Shown here piece by piece: positions 37,472-45,430 of a stretch of DNA of 45,430 nt (its first letter is position 1; each line of letters starts with the position of its first letter). The DNA is from Marinobacter daepoensis DSM 16072 (GTDB taxonomy: Bacteria; Pseudomonadota; Gammaproteobacteria; Pseudomonadales; Oleiphilaceae). Location of the stretch: NCBI RefSeq assembly GCF_000421165.1, contig NZ_ATWI01000001.1, positions 1 through 45,430 of the forward strand, read 5' to 3'. A program made the translations under genes and the position numbers. A model generated the notes under the pieces. That model was not told where the DNA came from. It did not search any database and was given only the letters and a program-made list of their open reading frames with translations.

Positions 37472-38113
37472 ATGGCCAAACACCATATTCTCGATACTCT
37501 GACCGATGCCTTGCGGGATGATGTGCTTGAGGGGCTTCAGGTCCTGAGGTTTCCGGCGGGGCAGGTTTTGTTCAGTGCCGGTGAGCATTGCCGCGGTCTT
37601 CCTCTGGTTCTGAGTGGCAGCATCAAGGTTCAGATGACCGGAGTGTCCGGCCACAGTATTGTGCTTTATCGAATGGGGGCCGACGACATCTGCACCTTAT
37701 CCATCGGGTGCCTGATGACGGGGCGCGGATACCGGGCTGAGGCTATTTCCGAGGGCGAGGCTGAAGCCGCGATCATTCCGCGGGGTTTGTTCGACCGGTT
37801 GATGGATCAGTCAGCCGGTTTCCGGCTGGGTATCATGGAATCCTATGGGCGTCGGCTGGACGACCTCATGTTGCTGGTCGAAGAGGTGGCGTTTCACCGT
37901 ATGGATGAGCGCCTGGAAGAGTGGCTGCAAGACCGGGCCTCCAGCGGTCAGAATGTAGTGCTTATTACCCATCAGGAATTGGCTGTGGAACTTGGTACGG
38001 CAAGGGAAGTGGTCAGTCGTCTGCTGAAAGAGCTGGAGCGCCGGGGACAGGTTCGGCTGGCCCGTGGCCGGGTTGAACTGACCGGTCTGCTGAGGACCAC
38101 CTCACTGGCGTGA
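37472..38113 (+). CDS. Crp/Fnr-family transcriptional regulator
   Basis: A 213-residue regulator. A cyclic-nucleotide-binding-type beta barrel (about 15-125, FPAGQVLFSAGEHCRGLPLV) and a dimerisation helix lead to a winged helix-turn-helix (about 150-205, THQELAVELGTAREVVSRLL). The N-terminal Cys cluster of FNR is absent, so it is not a classical iron-sulfur oxygen sensor. Cys40, Cys74 and Cys80 remain as possible redox or sulfur sensors. The ATG at 37472 was chosen over GTG at 37424 because of GCAAAGGG upstream and family length. The last 12 bases overlap the convergent glycerate kinase gene. Confidence 0.9.
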   Translation: MAKHHILDTLTDALRDDVLEGLQVLRFPAGQVLFSAGEHCRGLPLVLSGSIKVQMTGVSGHSIVLYRMGADDICTLSIGCLMTGRGYRAEAISEGEAEAAIIPRGLFDRLMDQSAGFRLGIMESYGRRLDDLMLLVEEVAFHRMDERLEEWLQDRASSGQNVVLITHQELAVELGTAREVVSRLLKELERRGQVRLARGRVELTGLLRTTSLA

Positions 38114-39238
38114 GATACTGTGAATCAGTCGGGCCAGCTGTTCGGATGCCTGTTCGAGATTGGCCTCAGCATTGGTGTAGGCTTCGGACAGCGCCATGGG
38201 GGCGGGTGTAATGGAAAAGGCTGCTGTCAGACCTGTGTCATGCAGTGGCGAGAGTTCGCCGCTGAGTTTTCCGCACAGGCCGATAACCGGTATGCCGCAG
38301 GATCTGGCCAATGCCGCTACGCCTGCCGGTGTCTTGCCGGATGCACTTTGAGCGTCGATGGCCCCCTCTGCCGTGATCACCAGGTCTGCAGTGCGGATGT
38401 ACTGTTCCAGTTGCAGGGCCTCCATCACCAGGTTGACTCCCGGTTGAAGCCTGGCCCCAAGAACGCCTTTGGCCATTCCTCCTATACCGCCGGCCGCGCC
38501 ACTTCCGGGAAAGCTGGCGATGTCCATCCCCTGAGTTTCGAGGATTCTCGCAAAGTGGCTCAGGTTGTCGTCCAATTGGGCGACTTCCTGAATGCTCGCG
38601 CCTTTCTGGGGTCCGAATATTGCCGCCGCTCCCTGAGGGCCAAGGAGTGGATTTGTGACGTCGCAGGCAACGACAATCTGAACGCCCAGGAATCGTTGGA
38701 TTGCGGGTTCAAGGCAGGCGTGGGTCATTGACGCCAGGCCGATGCCGCCTGGCGGAATATCATGGCCCTTATGGTCTAACAGTCTGGCGCCCAGGGCTTG
38801 CAGGATTCCGGCTCCTCCATCCGTCGTGGCGCTGCCGCCAAGCCCCAGGATCAGGGTTTTTGGTTGATGTTTCAGAGCTGCCATAATCAGTTCTCCAGTC
38901 CCGCGACTGGACGCTTTTAGGGCCTCACGGGCCTCGGCGGGTACGTGGTGCAGCCCGCTGGCTTCAGCCACTTCGACGATGGCTGTGCTGCCGTGATTAA
39001 TCAGTCCGAAGTGTGCGTGTACCGGCTCGCCGAGCGGACCGGTCACGGAAACTTGATGCAGTTTCCCTTTTGCAGCGGTTGTCAGGGCGATAGTTGTCCC
39101 TTCGCCACCATCGGCCAGTGGGATCTCTACAAGCTCGTCGTTCGGAGCGACCTTGCTCCAGCCGCGGGCTATGGCCGTCGCCACCTCTTGTGCGGAAAGG
39201 CACTCCTTAAAAGAGTCTGGTGCAATGACGATGTTCAT
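38102..39238 (-). CDS. Glycerate kinase (GarK/GlxK family)
   Basis: A 378-residue soluble kinase that phosphorylates glycerate with ATP, feeding it into lower glycolysis. It starts MNIVIAPDSFKECLSAQEVA and has the family stretches LGLGGSATTDGGAGILQALG and GSGAAGGIGGMAKGVLGARL. Family members make 2-phosphoglycerate, which is assumed here. Its ATG lies one base after the stop of the Lrp-type gene (TAAGATG), with GAGGG inside that gene, so the two are translationally linked. No other glycerate pathway genes are in the window. Confidence 0.93.
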   Translation of the reverse strand: MNIVIAPDSFKECLSAQEVATAIARGWSKVAPNDELVEIPLADGGEGTTIALTTAAKGKLHQVSVTGPLGEPVHAHFGLINHGSTAIVEVAEASGLHHVPAEAREALKASSRGTGELIMAALKHQPKTLILGLGGSATTDGGAGILQALGARLLDHKGHDIPPGGIGLASMTHACLEPAIQRFLGVQIVVACDVTNPLLGPQGAAAIFGPQKGASIQEVAQLDDNLSHFARILETQGMDIASFPGSGAAGGIGGMAKGVLGARLQPGVNLVMEALQLEQYIRTADLVITAEGAIDAQSASGKTPAGVAALARSCGIPVIGLCGKLSGELSPLHDTGLTAAFSITPAPMALSEAYTNAEANLEQASEQLARLIHSISRQ

Positions 39239-39239
39239 C

Positions 39240-39692
39240 TTATTGCCCTCGGTCTTTGACGTTTTCCATCACCGCAAAGGTACTGGTTTGCAGCACGTGT
39301 GGGAGGCTGGAAATCTGTTCGCCGAGCACTTGTCGGTATTCAGCCATGTTCCGGGTGCGCACTTTCAGAAGATAGTCAAAGTTCGCCGCCATCATGTGGC
39401 ACTGTTCGACGGCGGAGATCTGTCGGACAGCCTCGTTGAACGCGGCCAGTGCCTTGCTGCTGGTATCGCTCAGGGTAACCTGGGCGAATGCGACGTGGGA
39501 AAGCCCGAGTTTGGTCTGATTCACCATGGCGCTGTAGCCCGTGATGTACCCCTGATCTTCCAGTCTCTTCATTCTGACCTGACATGGCGTTTTGGATAAA
39601 CCCACCCGGGACGCCAGGTCTGTCACCGTGATGCGGCCATTTTTCTGCAGTTCCCGGATGATGGAAAGGTCGATTCTGTCGAGATCTGCCAT
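39240..39692 (-). CDS. Lrp/AsnC-family regulator, possible putA regulator
   Basis: A 150-residue regulator. An N-terminal helix-turn-helix (LDRIDLSIIRELQKNGRITV, TDLASRVGLSKTPCQVRMKR) precedes a C-terminal RAM ligand-binding domain (about 70-145). It is divergent from putA. Lrp-type PutR proteins activate putA in response to proline in some proteobacteria, so this is the expected role. AAGGA lies before the ATG. It is unusual in being linked to glycerate kinase. Confidence 0.92.
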   Translation of the reverse strand: MADLDRIDLSIIRELQKNGRITVTDLASRVGLSKTPCQVRMKRLEDQGYITGYSAMVNQTKLGLSHVAFAQVTLSDTSSKALAAFNEAVRQISAVEQCHMMAANFDYLLKVRTRNMAEYRQVLGEQISSLPHVLQTSTFAVMENVKDRGQ

Positions 39693-39743
39693 GGCTGCTA
39701 TCCTTTGAAATAGGGGTGAAACCTGCGAAAAAAGTCAGGTTGT

Positions 39744-39764
39744 CTGATATTAACGAATATGCAG
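39744..39764. promoter_or_regulatory. Candidate Lrp-type operator between the Lrp gene and putA
   Basis: CTG-ATATT-AACG-AATAT-GCAG: an AT-rich inverted repeat (ATATT/AATAT, 4-base spacer) with CTG/CAG flanks, similar in style to Lrp-family sites. It lies 52 bases from the Lrp-type start and about 50 bases upstream of the putA -35 candidate. Confidence 0.4.
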
Positions 39765-39812
39765 GGATATAGGTAAGTTTCTGGGGTGCAAAAAAGGAAA
39801 AATAAACGCTGT

Positions 39813-39841
39813 TTGAGGGCTGAATAGGCTAATTGTATGCA
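39813..39841 (+). promoter_or_regulatory. Candidate putA promoter
   Basis: TTGAGG (39813-39818), a 17-base spacer and TATGCA (39836-39841) lie 50 bases before the ATG. Both boxes are moderate, as expected for an activated promoter. Confidence 0.35.
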
Positions 39842-39891
39842 CCTGCTTCGTTAAAATGCGGTCAGTATTCAAACAATCAGGAGGGTACACC

Positions 39892-42800
39892 ATGAGTCTT
39901 CAGCAATCCCCAGCTCCGGAGCTCAATGACATTCGCCAGGCCATCCGCGCGAACTACCTGGCGGATGAACATGAAGTGATTCACCGGCTGATTGCTGAGG
40001 CACGGTTGTCGGATGAAACCCGAAAGGCCATTTCTGCCCGTGCAGCCGAGCTGGTGAGGGATGTACGCAACAGTGCGCGCCCGACCATCATGGAAAAATT
40101 CCTTGCCGAGTACGGGCTGACCACCAAAGAGGGGGTCGCGCTGATGTGTCTGGCTGAAGCGTTGTTGCGGGTGCCGGATAATCTGACCATTCAGGACCTG
40201 ATCGAAGACAAAATCACCTCAGGTAACTGGGGAGCTCACGTCGGTAAAGCAAAATCCGGCATGATCAACTCTGCCACCCTTGCCTTGCTGATGACCAGTA
40301 ATCTGCTGAAAGATTCGGAGCGGCAAAGTGTCGGGGACACGCTGCGTAAACTGGTCAAGCGCCTGGGGGAACCTGTGGTTCGCACGGTTGCCGGGCAGGC
40401 GATGAAGGAAATGGGGCGCCAGTTTGTACTTGGGCGGACCATTGAAGAAGCCCAGGATCGAGGGAAGTCCCAGGAAACCCGGGGCTATACCTACTCGTAT
40501 GACATGCTGGGAGAAGCGGCTCGCACCGATGCGGACGCTCACCGTTATTATCAGGCCTATTCCGACGCCATCGACAGTATCAGTAAGCGCTGCAAGGGTG
40601 ATGTGAGAACCAATCCGGGTATCTCAGTGAAGCTCTCCGCGCTTCTGGCCCGTTATGAGTATGGCCATAAAGAGCGGGTGATGAATGAACTGGTTCCACG
40701 CGCACTCAAGCTCGCCAGAAAGGCAGCGGCGGCCAATATGGGGTTCAATATTGATGCAGAAGAGCAGGATCGCCTGGACCTGTCTCTTGATGTTATCGAG
40801 GCCATTCTTTCCGATTCCGAACTGAAAAACTGGGACGGTTTCGGAGTGGTTGTCCAAGCTTTCGGCAAAAGGGCATCACAGACTCTGGATTGGCTCTATG
40901 CTCTGTCGGAGAAACTGGATCGCCGCATCATGGTCCGGCTGGTTAAAGGCGCGTACTGGGATGCCGAAATCAAGCGTGCCCAGGTAATGGGGTTGAGTGG
41001 TTTCCCTGTGTACACACGCAAAGCATGCAGCGATGTGGCCTACCTGGCCGGGGCTCGTAAGCTTCTGGCAATGACCGATCGAATTTATCCGCAGTTCGCC
41101 ACCCACAATGCCCATTCGGTATCTGCGGTGCTGGAACTTGCAAAGGATCTTGGGCGGGATAAGTTTGAGTTCCAGCGCCTGCACGGTATGGGGGAGTCTC
41201 TGCATGATCAGGTTCTGGAAGACAGCGGTGTGCCCTGTCGAATCTACGCCCCGGTTGGAGCTCATAAAGACCTGTTGGCGTATCTGGTGCGCCGGCTGCT
41301 GGAGAACGGCGCCAACAGCTCGTTTGTGAACCAGATTGTGGATACCAGCATCACTCCGGAAGAAATTGCCAAAGACCCGATTGATGTCGTGGTCGGGCTT
41401 GGTCATAACCTGTCCAGTCAGGCGATTGTGCACCCGTCTAAAATCTTTGGTGAGCAGCGCCGAAACTCCAGAGGGTGGGATATTACCGACCCGGTAACGG
41501 TGGCCGAGATTGATGAAGGGCGGAATCGTTACAAGAGCCATCAGTGGAAGGGCGGCCCGGTGTTGGCGGTCGATTCAGTCAGTGATGAGGTGGTGGAAGT
41601 ACGGAATCCAGCGAACCCGGACGACCTGGTGGGCCACATGACCTATGCCTCTGAGGCGGATATCTCTGCGGCGCTGGATGCGGCTCAGGATGGTTTCAGG
41701 GAGTGGTCTGCGGTGCCGGTGGAGGACCGGGCAGCGATGATTCGCAAAGTAGGCGACCTGTATGAAGCGAACGTACATGAGCTGTTCGCGCTGACCACCC
41801 GTGAGGCGGGCAAGTCATTGCTGGATGCCGTTGCGGAGATTCGTGAAGCCGTTGATTTCGCGATGTTCTATGCCGATGAAGGCATTCGTTATAAGGGCGA
41901 TGGGGCAGCCCGTGGCGTGATGTGCTGTATCTCGCCCTGGAACTTCCCGCTGGCCATTTTTACCGGGCAAATTCTGGCTAACCTGGCGGCGGGTAATGCC
42001 GTGGTGGCCAAGCCAGCAGAGCAGACATCGTTGCTGGCTGTCCGGGCCGTAGAGTTGATGCATCAGGCGGGGATTCCTGCAGCGGCTATCCAGTTGTTAC
42101 CGGGCACCGGCGCAACCGTCGGTTCAGGCCTGACCTCTGATGCGAGGGTCGCCGGGGTTTGTTTTACCGGTTCGACCGCCACAGCGCAAAGAATCAACAA
42201 GGCGATGACTGAGCACATGGAGCCGGATGCGCCCCTGGTGGCGGAAACCGGTGGTCTCAATGCCATGATTGTAGACTCCACCGCCTTGCCGGAGCAGGTC
42301 GTCCGGGATGTGCTGGCGTCGTCGTTCCAGAGTGCTGGGCAGCGCTGCTCCGCCCTTCGGATGCTGTACGTCCAGAAAGATATTGCCGATAACCTTCTGG
42401 AAATGCTGTATGGCGCGATGGAGGAATTGGGGATTGGTGATCCGTGGCAATTATCAACCGATGTGGGCCCGGTGATTGACGAAAATGCCCGCAAGAAGAT
42501 TTCTGACCATTGTCAGAAGTTCGAACAGCAGGGCAAGCTGTTGAAGAAACTCAAGGTACCGGAGCAAGGCCTGTTTGTGTCGCCTGCGGTGCTTCAGGTC
42601 AGTGGCATTGAGGAGCTGGAAGAGGAAATCTTTGGCCCGGTCCTGCATGTGGCTACGTTTGAGGCCAGGGATATTGATAAGGTTATCGATGCTATCAATG
42701 CCAAAGGCTACGGCCTGACGTTCGGGATTCACAGCCGGGTTGACCGCCGTATCGAGCACATTGCCAGCCGCATTAAAGTCGGCAACACCTACGTGAACCG

Positions 42801-43521
42801 AAACCAGATCGGGGCCATTGTCGGCTCTCAGCCTTTTGGTGGAGAAGGGCTTTCCGGTACCGGTCCTAAAGCCGGCGGGCCGCAGTATGTGAGCCGGTTC
42901 CTCAAGGGCAGCGTGCTTGAGAAGCCTGCGCCTTCTACCGATAAAATGGTGGGCGCAGATAAAGCACAAAAGCTGATCCGCAAACTGGCCGAGCTGGATA
43001 TTCCGGAAGCAAAAGGGCGACAGGCGGTGTTGGAGCCCTATTTCGGGAAGGTACCTGCACCATTGGATGAAGGGTATGAGGAAATGCCGGGGCCAACGGG
43101 GGAGCAGAACCACCTGTCCTGTCATGGACGTGGTGTGGTTTTGTGCCTTGGCCCGGATGCCGAGGCTGCTATTGAGCAGGCGGGAACGGCGTTGTCTCAG
43201 GGTAACAAGGTGGTTGTGATCGCACCCGGGGCAGATGAAGCGTTGGCCGGTGCGGTTAAAGCTGGTCTTCCGGTTGTTGTCAGTGATGGCATGCTCAATC
43301 CGGATGTGCTGGCTGATCTGGAAGGGTTTGCTGCCGTTGTCAGTGTTGCGGAGAAATCTTTGCTTAAGCAATACCGAACGGCGCTTTGCCGGCGGGAAGG
43401 GGCGTTGCTGCCGATCATCACCGAGCCGCAACTGGATCAGCGCTTTGTGATTGAGCGCCACCTGTGTGTCGATACGACCGCAGCGGGAGGTAATGCCAGC
43501 CTGATTGCGTCTGCAGAGTAG
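39892..43521 (+). CDS. putA: Bifunctional proline dehydrogenase / L-glutamate gamma-semialdehyde dehydrogenase
   Basis: A 1209-residue enzyme that oxidises proline to glutamate. The FAD proline dehydrogenase barrel is in the first half (RIMVRLVKGAYWDAEIKRAQ and LRRLLENGANSSFVNQ-like stretches). The NAD aldehyde dehydrogenase follows (about 530-1020) with CISPWNFPLAIFTGQ, VAETGGLNA and catalytic Cys819 in GQRCSALR. The N-terminal ribbon-helix-helix of trifunctional PutA is missing, so it should not repress itself; the divergent Lrp-type gene fits that. About 190 extra C-terminal residues (the ALDH-like tail domain) indicate the longer PutA type. The ATG follows AGGAGGG; 12 codons upstream are not used. 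Confidence 0.96.
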   Translation: MSLQQSPAPELNDIRQAIRANYLADEHEVIHRLIAEARLSDETRKAISARAAELVRDVRNSARPTIMEKFLAEYGLTTKEGVALMCLAEALLRVPDNLTIQDLIEDKITSGNWGAHVGKAKSGMINSATLALLMTSNLLKDSERQSVGDTLRKLVKRLGEPVVRTVAGQAMKEMGRQFVLGRTIEEAQDRGKSQETRGYTYSYDMLGEAARTDADAHRYYQAYSDAIDSISKRCKGDVRTNPGISVKLSALLARYEYGHKERVMNELVPRALKLARKAAAANMGFNIDAEEQDRLDLSLDVIEAILSDSELKNWDGFGVVVQAFGKRASQTLDWLYALSEKLDRRIMVRLVKGAYWDAEIKRAQVMGLSGFPVYTRKACSDVAYLAGARKLLAMTDRIYPQFATHNAHSVSAVLELAKDLGRDKFEFQRLHGMGESLHDQVLEDSGVPCRIYAPVGAHKDLLAYLVRRLLENGANSSFVNQIVDTSITPEEIAKDPIDVVVGLGHNLSSQAIVHPSKIFGEQRRNSRGWDITDPVTVAEIDEGRNRYKSHQWKGGPVLAVDSVSDEVVEVRNPANPDDLVGHMTYASEADISAALDAAQDGFREWSAVPVEDRAAMIRKVGDLYEANVHELFALTTREAGKSLLDAVAEIREAVDFAMFYADEGIRYKGDGAARGVMCCISPWNFPLAIFTGQILANLAAGNAVVAKPAEQTSLLAVRAVELMHQAGIPAAAIQLLPGTGATVGSGLTSDARVAGVCFTGSTATAQRINKAMTEHMEPDAPLVAETGGLNAMIVDSTALPEQVVRDVLASSFQSAGQRCSALRMLYVQKDIADNLLEMLYGAMEELGIGDPWQLSTDVGPVIDENARKKISDHCQKFEQQGKLLKKLKVPEQGLFVSPAVLQVSGIEELEEEIFGPVLHVATFEARDIDKVIDAINAKGYGLTFGIHSRVDRRIEHIASRIKVGNTYVNRNQIGAIVGSQPFGGEGLSGTGPKAGGPQYVSRFLKGSVLEKPAPSTDKMVGADKAQKLIRKLAELDIPEAKGRQAVLEPYFGKVPAPLDEGYEEMPGPTGEQNHLSCHGRGVVLCLGPDAEAAIEQAGTALSQGNKVVVIAPGADEALAGAVKAGLPVVVSDGMLNPDVLADLEGFAAVVSVAEKSLLKQYRTALCRREGALLPIITEPQLDQRFVIERHLCVDTTAAGGNASLIASAE

Positions 43522-43552
43522 GTCGTGCTGTAACGACTTTGTTCTGTGATGG

Positions 43553-43592
43553 AGCGCCAGCCTGTTGCCAGGTTGGCGCTTTTTTTGTTTTT
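43553..43592 (+). terminator. Rho-independent terminator after putA
   Basis: AGCGCCAGCCTG-TTGC-CAGGTTGGCGCT (43553-43580) is a 12-bp stem with one G-T pair, followed by TTTTTTTGTTTTT. It is 31 bases after the stop. Confidence 0.95.
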
Positions 43593-43724
43593 GGGGCTTA
43601 TGTTATCGATCTTTAAATAAACTTTTCCTTCCTCCAATCCTTTTGGCGGCTGCCCAAAAGAGTTGTATCGCCAGAGTGAGATCATCCCGTACTAGGAAAA
43701 ACCATAGTTCGAAGGTGATGCGCC

Positions 43725-45430
43725 GTGAGCAATATTCTGGGATACGTCATTGACATTGAAGGTACTGCATTTCTCAGGAATGAGGAGGGTGCCAGTCAGC
43801 TTTTGGCGATAGGGGATTCGTTGGAAGCAGGAGCTCCGCTTCTGATCCCGGATGGCTCTGCAGTTCTTGTTAGAATGCCTGACGGGCAGATCGTCCGGTT
43901 GAGTACAGATCATGGCCACGGTGAGCTGATCCTGTCTGAGAAGGTCCTGCATGACCCTGCGTATACCGAATCAACGATCGAGTTTTCTGATCCTCAGCGT
44001 ATCGAGCCTGGCGAGGGCCTTTACCGGGTCTATAACAAGCAGGTCCAGTATCAGAGCAGTGGTTTCGATCATGTCCGGCTGTCTGAAGGGGCCGGAGAGA
44101 GAGCCCTGTACGGCGACTCACCGCGATCCCTGAGCGAAGACCGTCCGTCTGAACCCGGGATCACGTCGTTCGGTGAGGGGCCTGAACCGCGGCCCTCCGA
44201 GCCGGAATGGCGAGAAACAGAGCTGAAAGTACTTCGGAGCATTGATCCTCAGGTCAACTACGATGCGGAATCTCTGACCTCTGTCGATATCGCTTCCTAC
44301 TTTACTCAGCCGGAGGGCGCCGGAAAACTGAGCTTTTCCGCGCAAGGATTGCCCCCGGGCATGACTATGGACCCTCGTACAGGCGTAATTTCAGGCACCT
44401 TTGATGGCTCATCCAGTCAAGGGGCCAATGAGGGCGTTTACCGCGTTACGGTGACCGCTACTCCGGAGTTTGGCTCCAGTATCAGCCAGTCGTTCGATTG
44501 GACTGTGATCAACGTTCCCCCGGTTGCGGTCAATGATCAGGAAGCAACCGATTCAGAGGTTGTATTGCAGGTGCCGGCAGCGGCTGGCCTGCTGGGAAAT
44601 GACCACGCGCCGGACGGAGACAGTATAGAAGTTGTTGCTGTCAATCAGATTCAGCCCGGAGTGTTGTCTGGTTCTGGGGCGACGCCTTCATCAGGCGGGG
44701 TTGGTGCTGCCCTGCCGGGCAGCCATGGCGGAATATTCATTATTCACGCGGATGGCAGTTACTCGTTTGATCCTAACGGTGAATTCGGGTATCTGGGTGA
44801 CTCCGAGAGCGCCAGAACGTCCATTGATTATGTGATCAGTGATGGAGAAGGCGGAACGGCAACGGCCACGCTGACCATTACGGTAACCGGGGGCAACGAT
44901 GCCCCGCAGGCCTCGGGCTCGATTCCGGATCAGACCGACGTTGATGACGTCACCATCACCGACCTGGACGTCTCCGGGTACTTCACTGATGCCGATGCCA
45001 GTGACACCCTGACCTACACCGCCAGCGGGTTGCCCGATGGCCTGACTCTGGATTCGGCCACCGGTCGGATCACTGGCACGCCGGCTCCTTCGGCCAGCCA
45101 GGGCGGAAGTAACGGGGTATACCAGGTCACGATCACAGCCACAGACAGCCAGGGCGCAACCGTCGACCAGACCTTTACATGGACGGTGACCAACCCGGCG
45201 CCGGTAGCGGCTGACGATACCGGCACCACCGATCAGGATTCGGTGTTGGACATGGATGCGGCCAGCGGTGTGCTGGCCAATGATGCCGATCCGGATGGTG
45301 ATGTTTTGTCCGTGACAGGGATTACAAATGGTGCGGTCACCGTGTATCCCGGTTCGGCTTTGTCGGGGGATAACGGCGGGGAGTTCACCCTGAACGCCGA
45401 CGGCAGCTACACCTTTAACCCGAACGGGGC
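43725..45430 (+). CDS. Large repeat adhesin with retention-module-like N terminus (partial, open at window end)
   Basis: A frame starting at GTG 43725 (AAGGTG upstream) stays open for 568 codons to the window edge, so the protein is incomplete. Residues 1-110 (MSNILGYVIDIEGTAFLRNE ... PDGSAVLVRMPDGQIVRLST) resemble the retention module that anchors LapA-type adhesins in the outer-membrane secretion pore. After an acidic linker come alternating Ig-like modules. He_PIG type (172-264 and 394-490) is marked by LPPGMTMDPRTGVISGT and LPDGLTLDSATGRITGT. Cadherin/VCBS type (265-391 and 491 on) is marked by GLLGNDHAPDGDS and GVLANDADPDGDV. It is likely a type I-secreted surface adhesin for biofilm. 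No signal peptide is present. No LapG-type Ala-Ala site is seen in residues 1-170. Confidence 0.85.
   Translation, partial: MSNILGYVIDIEGTAFLRNEEGASQLLAIGDSLEAGAPLLIPDGSAVLVRMPDGQIVRLSTDHGHGELILSEKVLHDPAYTESTIEFSDPQRIEPGEGLYRVYNKQVQYQSSGFDHVRLSEGAGERALYGDSPRSLSEDRPSEPGITSFGEGPEPRPSEPEWRETELKVLRSIDPQVNYDAESLTSVDIASYFTQPEGAGKLSFSAQGLPPGMTMDPRTGVISGTFDGSSSQGANEGVYRVTVTATPEFGSSISQSFDWTVINVPPVAVNDQEATDSEVVLQVPAAAGLLGNDHAPDGDSIEVVAVNQIQPGVLSGSGATPSSGGVGAALPGSHGGIFIIHADGSYSFDPNGEFGYLGDSESARTSIDYVISDGEGGTATATLTITVTGGNDAPQASGSIPDQTDVDDVTITDLDVSGYFTDADASDTLTYTASGLPDGLTLDSATGRITGTPAPSASQGGSNGVYQVTITATDSQGATVDQTFTWTVTNPAPVAADDTGTTDQDSVLDMDAASGVLANDADPDGDVLSVTGITNGAVTVYPGSALSGDNGGEFTLNADGSYTFNPNG

Noticed and set aside
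43725..44250. A secretion signal peptide at the adhesin start
   Set aside because: There is no basic start followed by a hydrophobic stretch and cleavage site. This is as expected for a type I-secreted protein, so none is annotated.

Overview
The window reads as a contiguous piece of a gammaproteobacterial chromosome of roughly 55-60% GC. Protein style and gene order most resemble Marinobacter or a close marine relative; this is inferred from family resemblance, with no database search. Supporting features are the thrS-infC-rpmI-rplT-pheS-pheT-ihfA-merR order, an N-terminally short PutA, a DUF1329/YCF48/RND export cluster, TRAP-TAXI transport and a large repeat adhesin.

Layout. 1-1127: the right part of an IS5-family insertion sequence whose left end lies outside the window, followed by a short possible gene remnant and a PilZ gene on the minus strand. 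2.0-6.7 kb: a Lon-like AAA+ protease, a FixJ-type response regulator and a REC-PAS-histidine kinase. 6.7-12.3 kb: lipid-related genes (MaoC-like hydratase, fadH 2,4-dienoyl-CoA reductase) and two AraC-type regulators flanking a lone tRNA-Asp gene. 12.4-20.4 kb: housekeeping genes (coiled-coil protein, nadK, PPP-type phosphatase, rhomboid protease, YeaC, DUF2797, pepN). 20.6-25.7 kb: an envelope/export cluster (DUF1329, YCF48-like, RND/MMPL). 25.9-29.6 kb: a TAXI-TRAP transporter. 29.7-37.1 kb: the translation operon from thrS to a MerR gene. 37.2-43.5 kb: a DUF2892 membrane protein, a Crp/Fnr regulator, glycerate kinase, an Lrp regulator and divergent putA. 43.7 kb to the end: the start of a very large repeat adhesin, still open at the window edge.

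The most interesting signal is not a protein. Between the rhomboid gene and yeaC, the minus strand carries a strong sigma70-type promoter fully covered by a near-perfect Fur box. It is followed by about 89 nt that fold into three hairpins and end in a canonical U-tract terminator. This has the architecture of a Fur-repressed, iron-sparing small RNA (RyhB/PrrF type) but shows no obvious sequence likeness to those RNAs. A second RNA signal lies before thrS: a hairpin with a 7-nt loop that mimics the anticodon arm of tRNA-Thr(GGU), as in the autogenous thrS operator of E. coli.

Several genes use non-ATG starts: infC (ATT), the Lon-like protease, rhomboid and DUF2797 genes (TTG), and the adhesin (GTG). 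Starts of nadK, the MaoC gene, the Crp-like gene, DUF2892 and putA are set downstream of the longest open frame because of ribosome-binding sites and family length.
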